DNA of 64,000 bases from Telopea speciosissima (Eukaryota; Streptophyta; Magnoliopsida; Proteales; Proteaceae). This document shows, piece by piece, positions 27,801-38,600 of this stretch. The first letter of the stretch is position 1, and every line of letters starts with the position of its first letter. The stretch covers positions 55,565,378-55,629,377 of the forward strand of contig NC_057926.1 in assembly GCF_018873765.1 (NCBI RefSeq). The letters are read 5' to 3'. A model generated the notes under the pieces. It saw only the letters and a program-made list of their open reading frames with translations. It did not search any database and was not told the DNA's origin. The translations under genes and the position numbers were made by a program.

Positions 27801-29019
27801 AAAAAAAAAACTTCCTCCTTTTGTGAGAGTGTGTGTGTACTTGGGGTTTCCCTAGTCTGCAGAGTCAGTAGTCTCACTTACTAATCTCATCGACATACAA
27901 ATAGTAATAATTTAGAACCAAAGGAAATCAACGAAATGAAATGACAATAAAAGACCCAAAGAAGACAGAAGAAGACTCACGAACTCAATAGCAAACGGGG
28001 ATGATCCCTAACGAGGCTCTCCATCTCATCAAATGCTTGAACACCCGTCTGCCATATGATGAACATGTTCTTATGTTCCTGCAGCATCTGGTAATAAATG
28101 TTCAGAAGCGCAATGTTAATCGCATTGGCACCAAAAGATCCCCCGAGCACCAACACAACCTTGGCCTCTGAATCCCCAGCTTTTTTGGCTGCCTTCGGAA
28201 ATAAATGGGACCTTGCCACGGCCTTGGACGCATAATGCCTCAGAGACAACCTAACAGGATTCCCACTTACAATACATTTGTGCTTGGGAAAATACTCAAG
28301 TGACGAATTGAAAGCAACAAAAATAAGATCAGCAAAAAGCGAGAGAATTCGATTAGCTATCCCGGGCATAGAATTCTGCTCTTGAATCACGAGCTTCAAC
28401 CCATTGAGTGCCGCAGCTAGGCACACAGGCAAGGAGACATAGCCACCAGTCCCGAAGACGACCTGAGGATCAAAATCATTCACCACCTTCCGACACTGTA
28501 CCACATACTTGAACAGACGGAACGGCAGGAGGAGATTTTGGAGAGAAAATAAGGGACGGGTCAACGGCACGGCGGGGATAGAGACGAAATCGTAGCCCGC
28601 GGAAGGGATTGCTGTGCTTTCCATTCCATGTTTGGTTCCAACAAAGAGGACTTGAATGCTAGGGTTAATAGTCTTGAGTTCATCAGCAATGGCGACGGCA
28701 GGGTAGATATGGCCACCGGTACCTCCAGCGGCAAACATGATCCTTAGATCATCGCCGATTCTAGTTGGAGGGGAATGATTCTCCCTATCAACAGCTAAGC
28801 AGCAGGAAAGCTTGAGACTCCTGAAACCACAACAGAGTAATCAGACAAGACTAGAGAGAGAGAGAGAGAGAGAAAGAGTCTGTTGGTGTGTGTCGGTGTG
28901 TGAGGAGAATGAAGCACCTGCCTTGTGATAGATGTTGAGAAGGAAAAAGAAGGGGACTTGAGCTTGAGTACTGAGTTGGAAGAGATGGGAGTGAGTGAGA
29001 GAAGAGTGATGGAATCCAT
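21887..29019 (-). CDS. MURG: MurG-like undecaprenyl-PP-MurNAc-pentapeptide GlcNAc transferase
   Basis: Five minus-strand exons: 29019-28922, 28820-27981, 27179-27071, 25090-24955 and 22002-21887, giving 432 codons plus stop. Exon 1 ([16 protein letters not shown]...) is Ser-rich and transit-peptide-like. Exon 2 carries the N-domain glycine loop [19 protein letters not shown], then GTGGYVSLP, the lipid/acceptor-site motif [12 protein letters not shown] and [14 protein letters not shown]. Exon 3 has [19 protein letters not shown], and exon 4 begins [11 protein letters not shown], both part of the UDP-GlcNAc-binding C-domain. In bacteria MurG makes lipid II. Angiosperms keep a few homologues of this plastid peptidoglycan pathway, with an unclear role. 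Intron 1 as drawn is GC-AG; a GT-AG alternative (exon 1 ending 28918, exon 2 starting 28810) keeps the frame two codons shorter. All motifs are intact with no premature stop. Confidence 0.93.
22863..23215 (-). mobile_element. RTE-type LINE 3' end, in MurG intron 4
   Basis: Same strand as MurG. It encodes the terminal part of a plant LINE polyprotein: [20 protein letters not shown], then [18 protein letters not shown]. It is followed by a 3' tail ending in a TTG-rich run (CAACAACAATAACAAC on the plus strand). Only the last 120 or so codons remain, so this is a 5'-truncated copy. It does not belong to the MurG reading frame. Confidence 0.75.
23241..23580. repeat. Tandem duplication, units of 180 and 160 bp
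   Basis: AATTAGGTGTTG, then CTTGGAATAGGGAACT, begins at 23241 and again at 23421. Both copies run through the same AGAGTTGTGTTTTATCTTTA and end with AATTAGGACAATTATTGT. The second copy lacks about 20 bp. The sequence is probably non-coding retroelement DNA. Confidence 0.8.
23600..24060 (+). mobile_element. Copia debris with a RNase H fragment
   Basis: 23836-23925 encodes [20 protein letters not shown], the end of a copia RNase H. It is flanked by related pyrimidine-rich stretches at about 23739-23812 and 23963-24030 (both with CTCTTGAGG and AATTCTCTGC), which may be LTR pieces. The rest of the element is missing. Confidence 0.65.
24288..24453 (+). mobile_element. Au-type SINE with a 17-bp target duplication
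   Basis: Body of about 166 bp with a box-A-like GGCGCAACAATAAGG, a box-B GGTTCAAGTC, and the Au-family 3' half CGGGAGCCTTGTGCACTGGG ending in a T run. It is flanked on both sides by TAAAATAGATGGTGGGT (24271-24287 and 24454-24470), a perfect 17-bp duplication. It lies in MurG intron 4, antisense to the gene. The perfect duplication implies a relatively recent insertion. Confidence 0.85.
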
Positions 29020-29559
29020 TGAAGCAGAGATTGAGGTTGATCGAAGCTCTGCTTCATACAATGCATTCGTGTAAGTTGGAGAATCGAGGAAGGAAGCTCC
29101 GAGGTTGTGTGTGTGATATGTCAACAGTCAACCTCTTTCTTTCGGGCAGCAGTAAGAACATGGGAGGGAGTACGGTCCGGATTAAGACCATGGAGGACCA
29201 GAGTAGCTGTGGCCCTGTACGTCTTCCAATTAGTCTACCATGAGAATGATCAATGGATGCTCCACCATTTTCTGAGAATCTAGGGCTGATCTGTAGCTAG
29301 CCCGACGAATCGGAGGCCGAATATTACCGACTGGGGATACTCTGCTCATGCCCCACCCCCCACCGTGCTGCTTGTGGTGGTGTTCATGTAGCCCAATCAC
29401 GAGTGCGCGACACTTTTCACTTGTTAGAGACTCAGAGCCCGTAAATTCGCCAACCAATGATAGAAAATGACACTTCAAGGTGAATGTTCTCTGTCCGGTA
29501 GTTTGGTTGAGAATCTACCACACAAACATGAGCAATTTAGCTCTCTGTTCTCCATTCTC
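29020..29559. other. MurG upstream region up to the copia remnant
   Basis: 540 bp upstream of the MurG start codon, presumably 5' UTR and promoter. A pure GA/CT run sits nearby at 28852-28873, inside intron 1. No other gene was recognised. Confidence 0.5.
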
Positions 29560-31440
29560 GGGTCCAAAACTAATAATAATAGCTGGCCCATTTCAAATCC
29601 AATTCTTGTGGTGTCTTCTATCACCTCTACCTTACATCCTTATTCCAGGCCCATTTCAAATCCAAATGTTACCGAACCCATTCAAAACCCAGCTGAATTA
29701 ACTGGCCAATTACCTTTTTTATCCTCTTCTTTTCCTAACCCTAGCCCATGATCCCTTGTTGGTTCGAAACCCAGCAAACCCACAGATAACAACCGCTCAA
29801 CACAATCCATCACACATTCGAAACCCAACAACCTGCACACCTCAACCCAATTCTTCATCTTCTTCACTCGTTTTTTCACACACCACAGCTGCCATTGCCC
29901 CACCAGACCCTGCCTCCCTTCATCATTTCCTCCTCCACCACGCCCTACCCTATCTGCCACCAAACATCCCCTCCCCGATTTAGTTGAACCGACTTATCAT
30001 ACACAGGCATTGAAGTCGCTGGAGTGGCATGCGGCAATGTCAGAAAATTTAACGTTATTTTTCGTACTGAAACCTTGTCTTCGGTGCCTCTCTCACAATG
30101 TTGTAGGTTGCAAGTGGGTGTTCCGCATCAAACAACACTCGAATGGTACTTTCAAGTGCGTCTTGTCACTAACGGGTTTCACCAACGCCCTGGTATCGAC
30201 TATGCATAGACTTTCAGACCCGTCATAATGCCTTCCACTATTCGTTTGATACCCTCTATTGCTATTACAAATCAGTGGCCACAACTTGATGTCCAAAATG
30301 TCTTTTTACATGGGGAGCTCGCTGAAACAATTTTCATGACCTAGTCACCAAGCTTAATTTGTTGATCGTTTGCATCCTGATTATGTTTGCCATCTTCACA
30401 AATCATTATATGGGCTCTTTGGTACAACAGCCTAAATGGCTTCTTGTTGAATTACGACTCTATAGCTTCAAAACTGACACCTCTATGTTCATTTATAGAG
30501 TTGGGGATGTAGAACTCGATTTTCTCATCTATGTCGATGACATACTTCTCTCGGGAAACAGTTTTGCAGCATTACAAACACTTATTGGTGCACTGTTTGC
30601 CTCCTTTGCTCTCAAGGATCTTAGAGATTTGCATTACTTCCTATTCATTTCCGGTTGTCTGCTGGTATGCTTCTTTATCAATGAAAATACATAACGAATT
30701 TGCTACAAGGCTCTAATATGGTTGATGCTAAGCCAATTTCTACGCCTATTGCATCCAAACCTCCTCTTACACTTCAATCAGGTACTCCTTTGTCTGATGA
30801 CATTGAGTAATGTTGGGCCGTTAGAGCTCTCCAATACCTTACCATGACCCAGGCGCCAGATACTAGCTTTATAGTAAACAAGGTTGCCCAATTCATGAAT
30901 CGACCTACTATATGCATTGGACAGCTGTTAAACAAATTCTTCGCTATATTAAGCACACGCACTCTGAGGGATTGTTTTTTGAATCGTCTTCCACTCTCAC
31001 CCTTACTGCCTACTTGGATGCCAATTGGGCGGGCTGGCTTGCTTACAGGAAATCTACCACTGGCTACGCGGTCTATCTTAGTTCTAACTTGGTTTCCTAG
31101 TGTTCGAGGAAACAATGTACTATATCCCGCTCTTCGATGGCGGCTGAGTATAGGGTTGTTCAACTTTGTCTCACCTTATCCCGGCTCCTTGTGATTTGGT
31201 GTGACAAAATTTCATGCGATATATCTTTTGACGAATCCAGTGTTCCACGCAAGGATGAAACACATCTAAATTAATTTTCATTTCGTTCAAGAAATGGTCG
31301 ATTCTCATCAATTGGTGGTTTGGTTTAATTCTATTCTTGATCAAATTGTTGACATACTCACCAAGGGTCTCCCTCGTTCTCGCTTCACTCTTCTTAAAGG
31401 CGCTCACAGTTGGGTCTCCCCCGCTGAGTTTGAGGGGGCT
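29560..31440 (+). pseudogene. Decayed Ty1-copia pol (RT-RNase H) remnant, copia 1
   Basis: Frameshifted pieces of a copia polyprotein in order: RT start (EWHAAMSE, VVGCKWVFRIKQHSNGTF), PQLDVQNVFLHGELAETIF, the YVDDILLSGN catalytic box near 30533, FALKDLRDLHYF, TAVKQILRYIKHTHSEGL, LDANWAGWLAYRKSTTGYAV, and the end VDILTKGLP. Several stops and frame changes make it non-functional. The purine tract TTTGAGGGGGCT directly before 31441 marks the start of the 3' LTR. gag, protease, integrase and the 5' LTR are absent or unrecognisable. Confidence 0.85.
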
Positions 31441-32082
31441 TGATAAAGATAGAACACATGATCCATGTCCAGCTCATCTTTTCTGAATCATGTCTACCTC
31501 ATCACATTATGTTACTTTTGTGTTTGTTACACAGTTAGTTATTCGGATTTTTATCTGTTCCATTACTGACACGCTCCATTTTACTCCATTACACTCTTAG
31601 ATGATTGACACGTGTATATGACTGATCCAACGGCCAAATTTGAAATATAAAATTCCAATTGTTTTACACTTTTCATTTTTTTTAACTTTCCATTTTCAAT
31701 TTTCCCTTTCTCTCCTCTTTCACTATCTGAACATTACGTGTTTCTCTCTACTCCAGCCTTTCTCAAGAGAAACCGTCGGAGATGGAGCAGCTGTGAGCGC
31801 AAGGATCCATAGAGAGACAGTCGGAAACGTTGCCGTTGTGAGTGTTGTGGCTTGCCGACAAGCCCCCTGCTCCAACCTCTTCCGTCTCTCTCTCTACTCT
31901 TCCCAATCTCAAGAGGATCCGCTACGAACCTCTTTCTGGTTTTCATTTTCACTTTTCCTTCTCTCTCCTCTTTCACGAACTTCTCTTCCGTCTCTCTCTA
32001 CTCCTCTTCTCAACAGAAGCCACCAAAGACATTGCCACTGCGAACCTCTCTCCGTTTGCTAGCAAGACCCTGCTACAAACCT

Positions 32083-32332
32083 TGTTAGATTAATCCAATC
32101 CCTTTGGGTTTAACAAGGATAAACCCTAGAACTATCATGCCCATATGAATCCTAGAACACAACAGTAATGGAAATAGAAAGGAAGAGATTGTACCTTTCA
32201 CCTTCGTATGTTGATAAAGAATAATAATAGAATACCCAATTAGATCTCCTCCTTAATCTGCAGTCTTAGACCAATAAACCTTGAAGGGATCTTCTGCAAT
32301 CCCCTGTTTTCACTGTGAGCGCCCTTTTCTTT
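32083..32332 (-). repeat. Partial copia LTR (U5 plus part of R), inverted
   Basis: About 250 bp. Its reverse complement matches 40455-40703 of the plus-strand LTR, through AAGAAAAGGGCGCTCACAGT to the terminal CTAACA. Similarity stops abruptly at 32332/40455, about 55 bp downstream of the TATA box, so the U3 part is missing. Confidence 0.85.
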
Positions 32333-32646
32333 CACGTTTCTTTACCTCACATTCTGCAGGTTTTTTAGGAAAATGAACCGTAAGCTATGGCAATGAGGAC
32401 GACATACTCCAGGCCCACTCGGCCATTCAACCTTCCGGCGAAAGGACGCCGTACTCCGACGGGCCCTGCTGGCAATCTTATGCCCGGAAAGTGCCTCTCC
32501 GGCAGACAGAAAAACCCAATAAACATGCTGGTTTTTTTTAAAATAAAAAAAAAACTGTCGCTGCATCCGACTAATCACCCCACCGTAGGCCATTCCGTCA
32601 CCAAGTGCGAGTTCGTCGGCCATCAATGATGGTCAACAGCCATCCA
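32333..32646. other. Unassigned stretch inside the composite element
   Basis: About 310 bp between the left partial LTR and the TIR segment. Overlapping open frames of 80-94 codons occur on both strands, but I recognise no domain in either and do not call a gene. Confidence 0.4.
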
Positions 32647-34386
32647 GGGTATGTATGGCAACCATTCTGTTTCAAAAAATTGGTTCTGAGTCAGAATCGA
32701 TTTTTTCTGTTTCTAGATTTGTGGAGTAATTCTATACAAACAAATGTTGTATGGTAAAAAATTGTTTCTACTATTACAGAAAAACAGAAATATATATGGA
32801 TTTATGGTTTCCTCCTCCATGAGGATGCTCCACAATGGATTCATGGCAAGAAAAAAAATGCTAGAAGGATTTACCAGACACTAAAGCCAAACCGAGTTTA
32901 ATAGAATGACATGCTATCTCTCTCATAAATCTCATCAAACAACAAAGATGATTTTATGGACTAAAAACACCCATTCACAAATCCCAAATCGATGACTCCC
33001 TAATTCCACCAAAATAAAATAAAAAATCAATGACTCCCTATAACCACTCTCCTCCACAATAGTAGCAACACTTTCCTCCCACATCTCCTTGGGTCCTTCC
33101 TTCCATCCCCATAGCTTTTTATCTGTGAACTGCCCCCCGACCCTAACCTTCTTCCCCGCAAACAATCCCCCAATCACCCCCCCACACTCATAGGATCTCC
33201 CCCATTTCTTTTGAGAACTGAGAGGAGGTGAGCACCTCTCTTCACTAGTCCTCTCCTTCAAGAGAGAAAAAAGAAAGTGAGATAAAGTTGCACACACACA
33301 CACACAAAAGAGAGAGAAAGAGAGAGGAAATGACAATGGTAGAAGCAGCCGCATTGCCCCTATTCATCCTTCTCTTCATCTCAATATCCAAATCGAAGCT
33401 CACCACCAACTATTACTAGAAGACTTGCCTTCAAATGGAGTAGATCATTCAAGATATCGTCACCACCAAGCAGATCAACAACCCCACCACTGCTGCTGGC
33501 ACCCTCCGCCTCTTCTTTCACGACTGTGTGGTCGACAGCTGCGACGCCTCCGTCATCATCACCTCCACCCCCTCCAATAAAGCCGAGCGCGACCACGACC
33601 TTAACCTCTCCCTCTCCGGCAACGCCTTCGACGTCATTGTCCGCAGTACTTTGGATGTGAAAATTTGGATTTCGATTAGGATTCCGACGATTTAGGTTTC
33701 GACGACATCGACTTCTCCAATCCTCTATGCAAATCACTAGCGCCCAATTAAATTTTTTATAAAAATTTCTACCACCCTCTATCCAAATCACTAACACCTA
33801 ATTACAATTTCTGTAAAAAAGGGGGAAAAACCATTTTTTCTGCCATGAGGAGATCCAGAACGATCTAAAGGCAAGTCCTACTTCAAGCATATTAATAAAA
33901 ACAAGGAAATCATACTCGCCAAGAGCCAACTTGCGGAACTCACCATCGTCGCCATGGAAACACAAGCTCGAACAGTCTTCCTCTCTCTTCTACTTCACCA
34001 TCTTTAGGGTTTCGTTTCTGTTCTCCTTCAGTTTTCCTCTTTTTTCAATCTTTGGAGTAAGCCGACGAAGAAGAAAGAAACGAGAGAGAGAGAAGTCGAG
34101 TTACAGGAAGGTTTTGTTATGTTTTGATAGTAAATTCCATCAATGCCCTTAATTCACTTAAGTCCACTTGATTCACCGAAAAATTGGTAGAATCAATTCT
34201 AAAATGTGAGAAACACCATTTTGGTGTTTCTCAAAAGCTTGCTAGAATCTATTATATCACGTGGTCCGTTTCAAAAAATCACAGAAACGGACCGGACCTC
34301 CCATACATAATCTGTTTCAATTCTGCCCCCAGAATCATAAAAAAAACACCATAATCCATTTTTTGAAAGGTTACCATACATACCCC
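32647..34386. mobile_element. TIR-bounded segment carrying a peroxidase fragment
   Basis: The left end GGGTATGTATGGCAACC, then TTTCAAAAAATTGG, is mirrored at the right end, whose reverse complement reads GGGTATGTATGGTAACC, then TTTCAAAAAATGG. The interior holds the peroxidase exon on the plus strand and a perfect hairpin at 34208-34232. I could not find a target duplication; the superfamily (hAT or MULE-like) is open. Confidence 0.5.
33328..33645 (+). pseudogene. Class III peroxidase, captured first exon (broken)
   Basis: From ATG 33328 the frame gives a hydrophobic signal-like start (ALPLFILLFISIS), then conserved peroxidase exon-1 sequence: TAAGTLRLFFHDCVVDSCDA with the distal Arg and His, then STPSNKAERDHDLNLSLSG and FDVIVR. 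Two in-frame stops (after TTNYY and after LQME) break it. After codon VR the homology ends, where the usual exon-1 donor would be. Heme-ligand, proximal-His and C-terminal parts are absent. The long minus-strand ORF over this region is only its shadow. Confidence 0.85.
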
Positions 34387-34663
34387 CAATGGCCAGAAAC
34401 CCTTGTACTACTGGCCAAAAAACCAACAAAACGACCCCCTTTTATAAAAATTAAAAAAAAAAAACTATCAAACTAGTTTTCACAAAACACAACAGTAGTG
34501 TTCCAATAGTGATTTTCCAAATCAAAACGTCTATGTCATCTTTAATCGCTTACCGAGCATACAAATTAGAAGCTATTAAATAAAAAAATCCCAATTCGGA
34601 CAGCGGAAACACCTTAAATTTTTTATGCAAAACATTCATTGTTGATTCTAAGTCATATGGGAT

Positions 34664-34676
34664 GGCTCTGATGCCA
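34664..34676 (-). promoter_or_regulatory. Inverted primer-binding site
   Basis: On the minus strand TGGCATCAGAGCC lies two bases after the LTR end TAACA. It has one mismatch to the initiator-Met tRNA primer site TGGTATCAGAGCC. It shows that the inverted LTR at 34679-34841 served as a 5' LTR of a minus-oriented element. Confidence 0.75.
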
Positions 34677-34678
34677 CT

Positions 34679-34841
34679 TGTTAGATTAATCCAATCCCTT
34701 TGGGTTTAACAAGGATAAACCGTAGTACTATCATACCCATATGAACCCTAGAACATAACAGTAATAGAAATAGAAAGGAAGGGATTGTACCTTTCACCTT
34801 CATATGTTGATGAAGAATAATAATAGAATACCCAATTAGAT
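34679..34841 (-). repeat. Second partial copia LTR, inverted
   Basis: The same 3' LTR end as at 32083 (TGTTAGATTAATCC on the plus strand), about 163 bp, then abrupt divergence at 34841/34842. Just beyond is a perfect 8-bp stem hairpin, GGAGAGTG-CAAT-CACTCTCC. Confidence 0.8.
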
Positions 34842-35319
34842 AAAGGGAGAGTGCAATCACTCTCCAACTTTGACCGGCTCGTGGGAGCGTGTTCTAGGTC
34901 CGTTTTGGCTGTTTTCGGACTCTGTGGCTTCGTTTTTTTGAGGCCTACGTTGTGGTGCCCTCTGTTGGTCAAAACAGTAAATTTAGGGGCACACTTTTTG
35001 AGGTTTTGTGTCTCTCCCTTTGTGGGGTTACATTTTTTAATTAAAATTTTGAATTTTAGCATTATGCTGATCATTTATGTGAACTTAAACTTGCCAAAAC
35101 TTCTATTTGTACATGACATCATTACACTATAACATTGATAAATTTATTTTAATTTGTGTAATTCACATTATTCCACATTTTGGCTGCAAAATATTGTTTA
35201 TGGGAGTCGTAAGGGACTGAGATGTTGAACACCAAAGTGACACTTCAAGTTTCTCTATAGTTTGTCAAGGCAGCAAAGTTGGTAGTATTTATCCAAAGGT
35301 GATATTTTCCAAGTTTAAA

Positions 35320-35362
<43 letters not shown>

Positions 35363-35654
35363 TACATTTTTGGGAAGGAATGATAATTTAGGGGTTCTAT
35401 ATGCCCAAAGGTGATAGAATTCTTGAATTAACATTTCTTTCACGGTAAATGTGGTATTATGAGTGGACCAGTACATTTTATGCCCCAAAGGGTAAAGATG
35501 TAGGCGGTTGTGATTCTCATTTGGATGATATTGCTAGTATTTTATATTCTCTCATACTAGTTGATTTGATTATTTTGGTGTGTTTATAACATACCTAAGT
35601 TATGCTCCCATTAGATTTAGTGTGCATACTTATCTAGGTTGTACTGTCTCTAGG
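34842..35654. other. Leader region before the copia 2 gag, with an AT microsatellite
   Basis: About 800 bp between the inverted partial LTR and the gag start. It holds an (AT)n run at about 35324-35357. There is no plus-oriented 5' LTR and no TGGTATCAGAGC site here, both expected for an intact copia. Confidence 0.6.
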
Positions 35655-38600
35655 ATGTCTATTCAGGGTAGTCTATTCTCTACTGTTCCTATCTTATTTG
35701 GAGATAACTATAAGAAATGGAAAGAGGACCTGGATGTAGCACTATGTCTAATGGAGTTGGACTTAGCTTTTAGAGAGCCTAATCCCATAGTTACAGCCAC
35801 TAGCACCACTGAGGAGAAACAGAAATTAGAAAAATGGAAAACTGCTAACAGAAAGTGTGTCACCTTGATGAAAATATCTATCCCTGAGAATATAAAGGAC
35901 AGTGTGAAAGAGATGAACACTGCAACTGAATATTTGGCTGCCATCAAAAAAGTTTTTGAGGTTTCCCAAAGTGCTGAGAAAGCAGAATTGATGAATCAAA
36001 TCCTCTCAGCCAAATTTGATGGCAATGGAAGCATGAGAGAGCATATTCTGGAGATATCTTCCATGGCGAAGAAGCTGAAAAATCTGAAGACTAACCTAGA
36101 TGATGATTTTCTAGTCTCTCTTACACTGAAATCTCTTCCAGAGCAGTATGCGACTTTAAAGACCACCTACGCGGCCTTGAGGGAAAAATGGACCATGAAA
36201 GAGTTGGTCTCCATTTGCACACAAGAAGAGCATAACAAGAAAAGTAAGAAGAAAATTGAGAGTGCAAATGTCACCACTTCTAAGGGTGGTGTTGGACCTT
36301 ATAGGAATAAGAAGAGGTTTAGCAAGAAATGCAGGTTTAGGCCATATGATAGGGCTAACAGGGAGAGAGCACCTCATCGGGATCAGTCTTAAGCAGGCAA
36401 GAAAGATATGGGCGGTCTAGAGTGTTTCTGGTGTCACAAGAAGGGGCATATGAAGAAGGACTGCAGGGCTAGGCAATCCTGGTTGGCAAAGAAGAAGGAT
36501 TCTAGTACTCACTTGTCCCTTGTTTGCTTTGAATCCTTTAATGTTAATTGCCCTATGGATTCATGGTGGATTGATTCTGGATCCTCTATTTATGTCACTC
36601 ATTCCTTGCAGGGGTTCATCAGAAGGAGGACACCAAGCAAAGATGAGGTGGAGGTGTTCGTTGGTAATAGAGTAGAAGTTGTTGTTGAAGCCATTGGAGT
36701 AGTTAGAATTATCTTGTCTGGTGGTTTATTTTTGGATTTAGAAGACATTGTGTATGTTCCATCCATGAGGAGGAATTTGATTTCTGTTTCAAAACTTTCG
36801 AGAGTGTGATACTTTTTTAATTTTAATAAAGATGGCTTCAATTTATTACATAACTCTGTTATGGTTGGCAATGGTAGTTTTGTTGATGGGCTTTACAAAT
36901 TAAACTGTGATTCTCCAGTAGTTTTGAATGTTGGTTCCAAGCGATCTTCCATGTTGTGGCATAAGCGCCTGGGTCATATATTCGTGCAGAGGATGGAGAG
37001 ACTAGTCAGAGATAAGATTCTTAGACCTTTAGACTTCCATGATTTATATGATTGTGTGGATTGTATGAAGGGGAAGATGACTAAAACAAGGAGGATGAAG
37101 GCAGCTCGTAGTAGTGGTTTACTAGAGCTAGTACATACAGATATTAGTGGTCCATTTCCTACTCCTTCACTGGGTGGTCAGCGATACTTCATTACCTTTA
37201 TTGATGATTTCTCACATTATGGGTACCTCTATCTCATTTCTGAGAAGTCAAACTCTTTGGATGCCTTCATGATCTACAAAGCTGAAATGGAAAATTTTCT
37301 TTCAATGAGAATTAAGACAGTGAGGTCTGACAAAGGAGGAGAGTATTATGGCAGGCATGGAGATTCTTCCCAACTACTTGGTCCCTTTGCCAAGTACTTA
37401 CAGGAGCAAGGTATTATTGCCCAATATTCTATGCCAGGCACACCACAGCAGAATGGAGTTGCAGAAAGAAGGAACCGTACTCTGAAAGACATGATGAGGA
37501 GCATGCTTAGTCACACCAATCTTCCAGAGTCCCTTTGGGGGAAGCAATCAAGACAGCTGTTTATATTCTAAACAGAGTGCCCAGTAAATCAGTTCCAAAG
37601 ACACCTTTTGAACTTTAGACTGGAAGAAAGCCTAGTCTAAATCACTTGCATGTCTGGGGTTGTAGAGCTGAAGCGAGGTTATTTAATCCACATGAAAAAG
37701 TATTGGACCCTAGGACAGTCAGCTGCTTCTTTGTGGGATATCCTGAGATGTCCAAGGGTTATAGATTCTACTGCCCTAATTCAGTGAACAGGATTGTAGA
37801 AACCAATCATGCCAAGTTCATTGAGGATGGTGGTGGATTTCCTAAGCCTAGAAATCTTATTTTTTATGAAGAGAACACTGTTGCATTTGATGTTGTGCCT
37901 AGTACCAGTCTCCAACTGCCTATTATTGTTGATCAGGCTGCACCTGAACTTGCTGAAGAGGTGCTGGTTGAACCAATGGCACCTGTTGAACTAGTGGCAG
38001 TAGCTGATCCCATTGATCCCATTCAGCCAGAGGAGATTTTGAGAAGGTCTGCTATCGGATCCGATTACATGTTGTACCTGACAAAGGGTGATTTTAACAT
38101 TGGGCAAGAAGAGGATCCAACCAATTACAAGCAAGCTGTCAGTAGTGCAAATTCTCAGAAGTGGTTGGAGGCTATGCAGGATGAGTTGTTGTCTATGGAT
38201 AACAACAAGGTTTGGGAATTAGTTGATCTTCCAGAAGGTTGTGCACCCATAGGCTCCAAATGGGTGTACAAAACTAAGACTGATTCTCGAGGTAGAGTTG
38301 AGCGCTACAAGGTCAGGTTGGTAGCAAAAGGCTTCACACAGAAGGAAGGTGTGGACATTTATTAGACCTTTTCTCTAGTGTCCACAAAAGATTCTTTCAG
38401 GATTATCATGGCACTTGTAGCTCATTATGACCTAGAGTTACACCAGATAGATATTAAAATGACATTCCTGAATGGAGATCTAGCAGAGGATGTTTACATG
38501 GTTCAGCCAGAAGGTTTTGAGATTATAGGGAATGAGAGAAAAGTTTGCAAGCTGAATAAGTCTTTATATGGTCTAAAGCAAGCCTCAAGACAATGGTATC

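Noticed and set aside
32387..32629. Overlapping 80-94-codon ORFs on both strands
   Set aside because: No recognisable domain, no splice context; inside a transposon composite.
33381..33797. 138-codon minus-strand ORF rich in Gly, Asp and Val
   Set aside because: It is the antisense shadow of the GC-rich peroxidase exon, which has clear homology on the plus strand.
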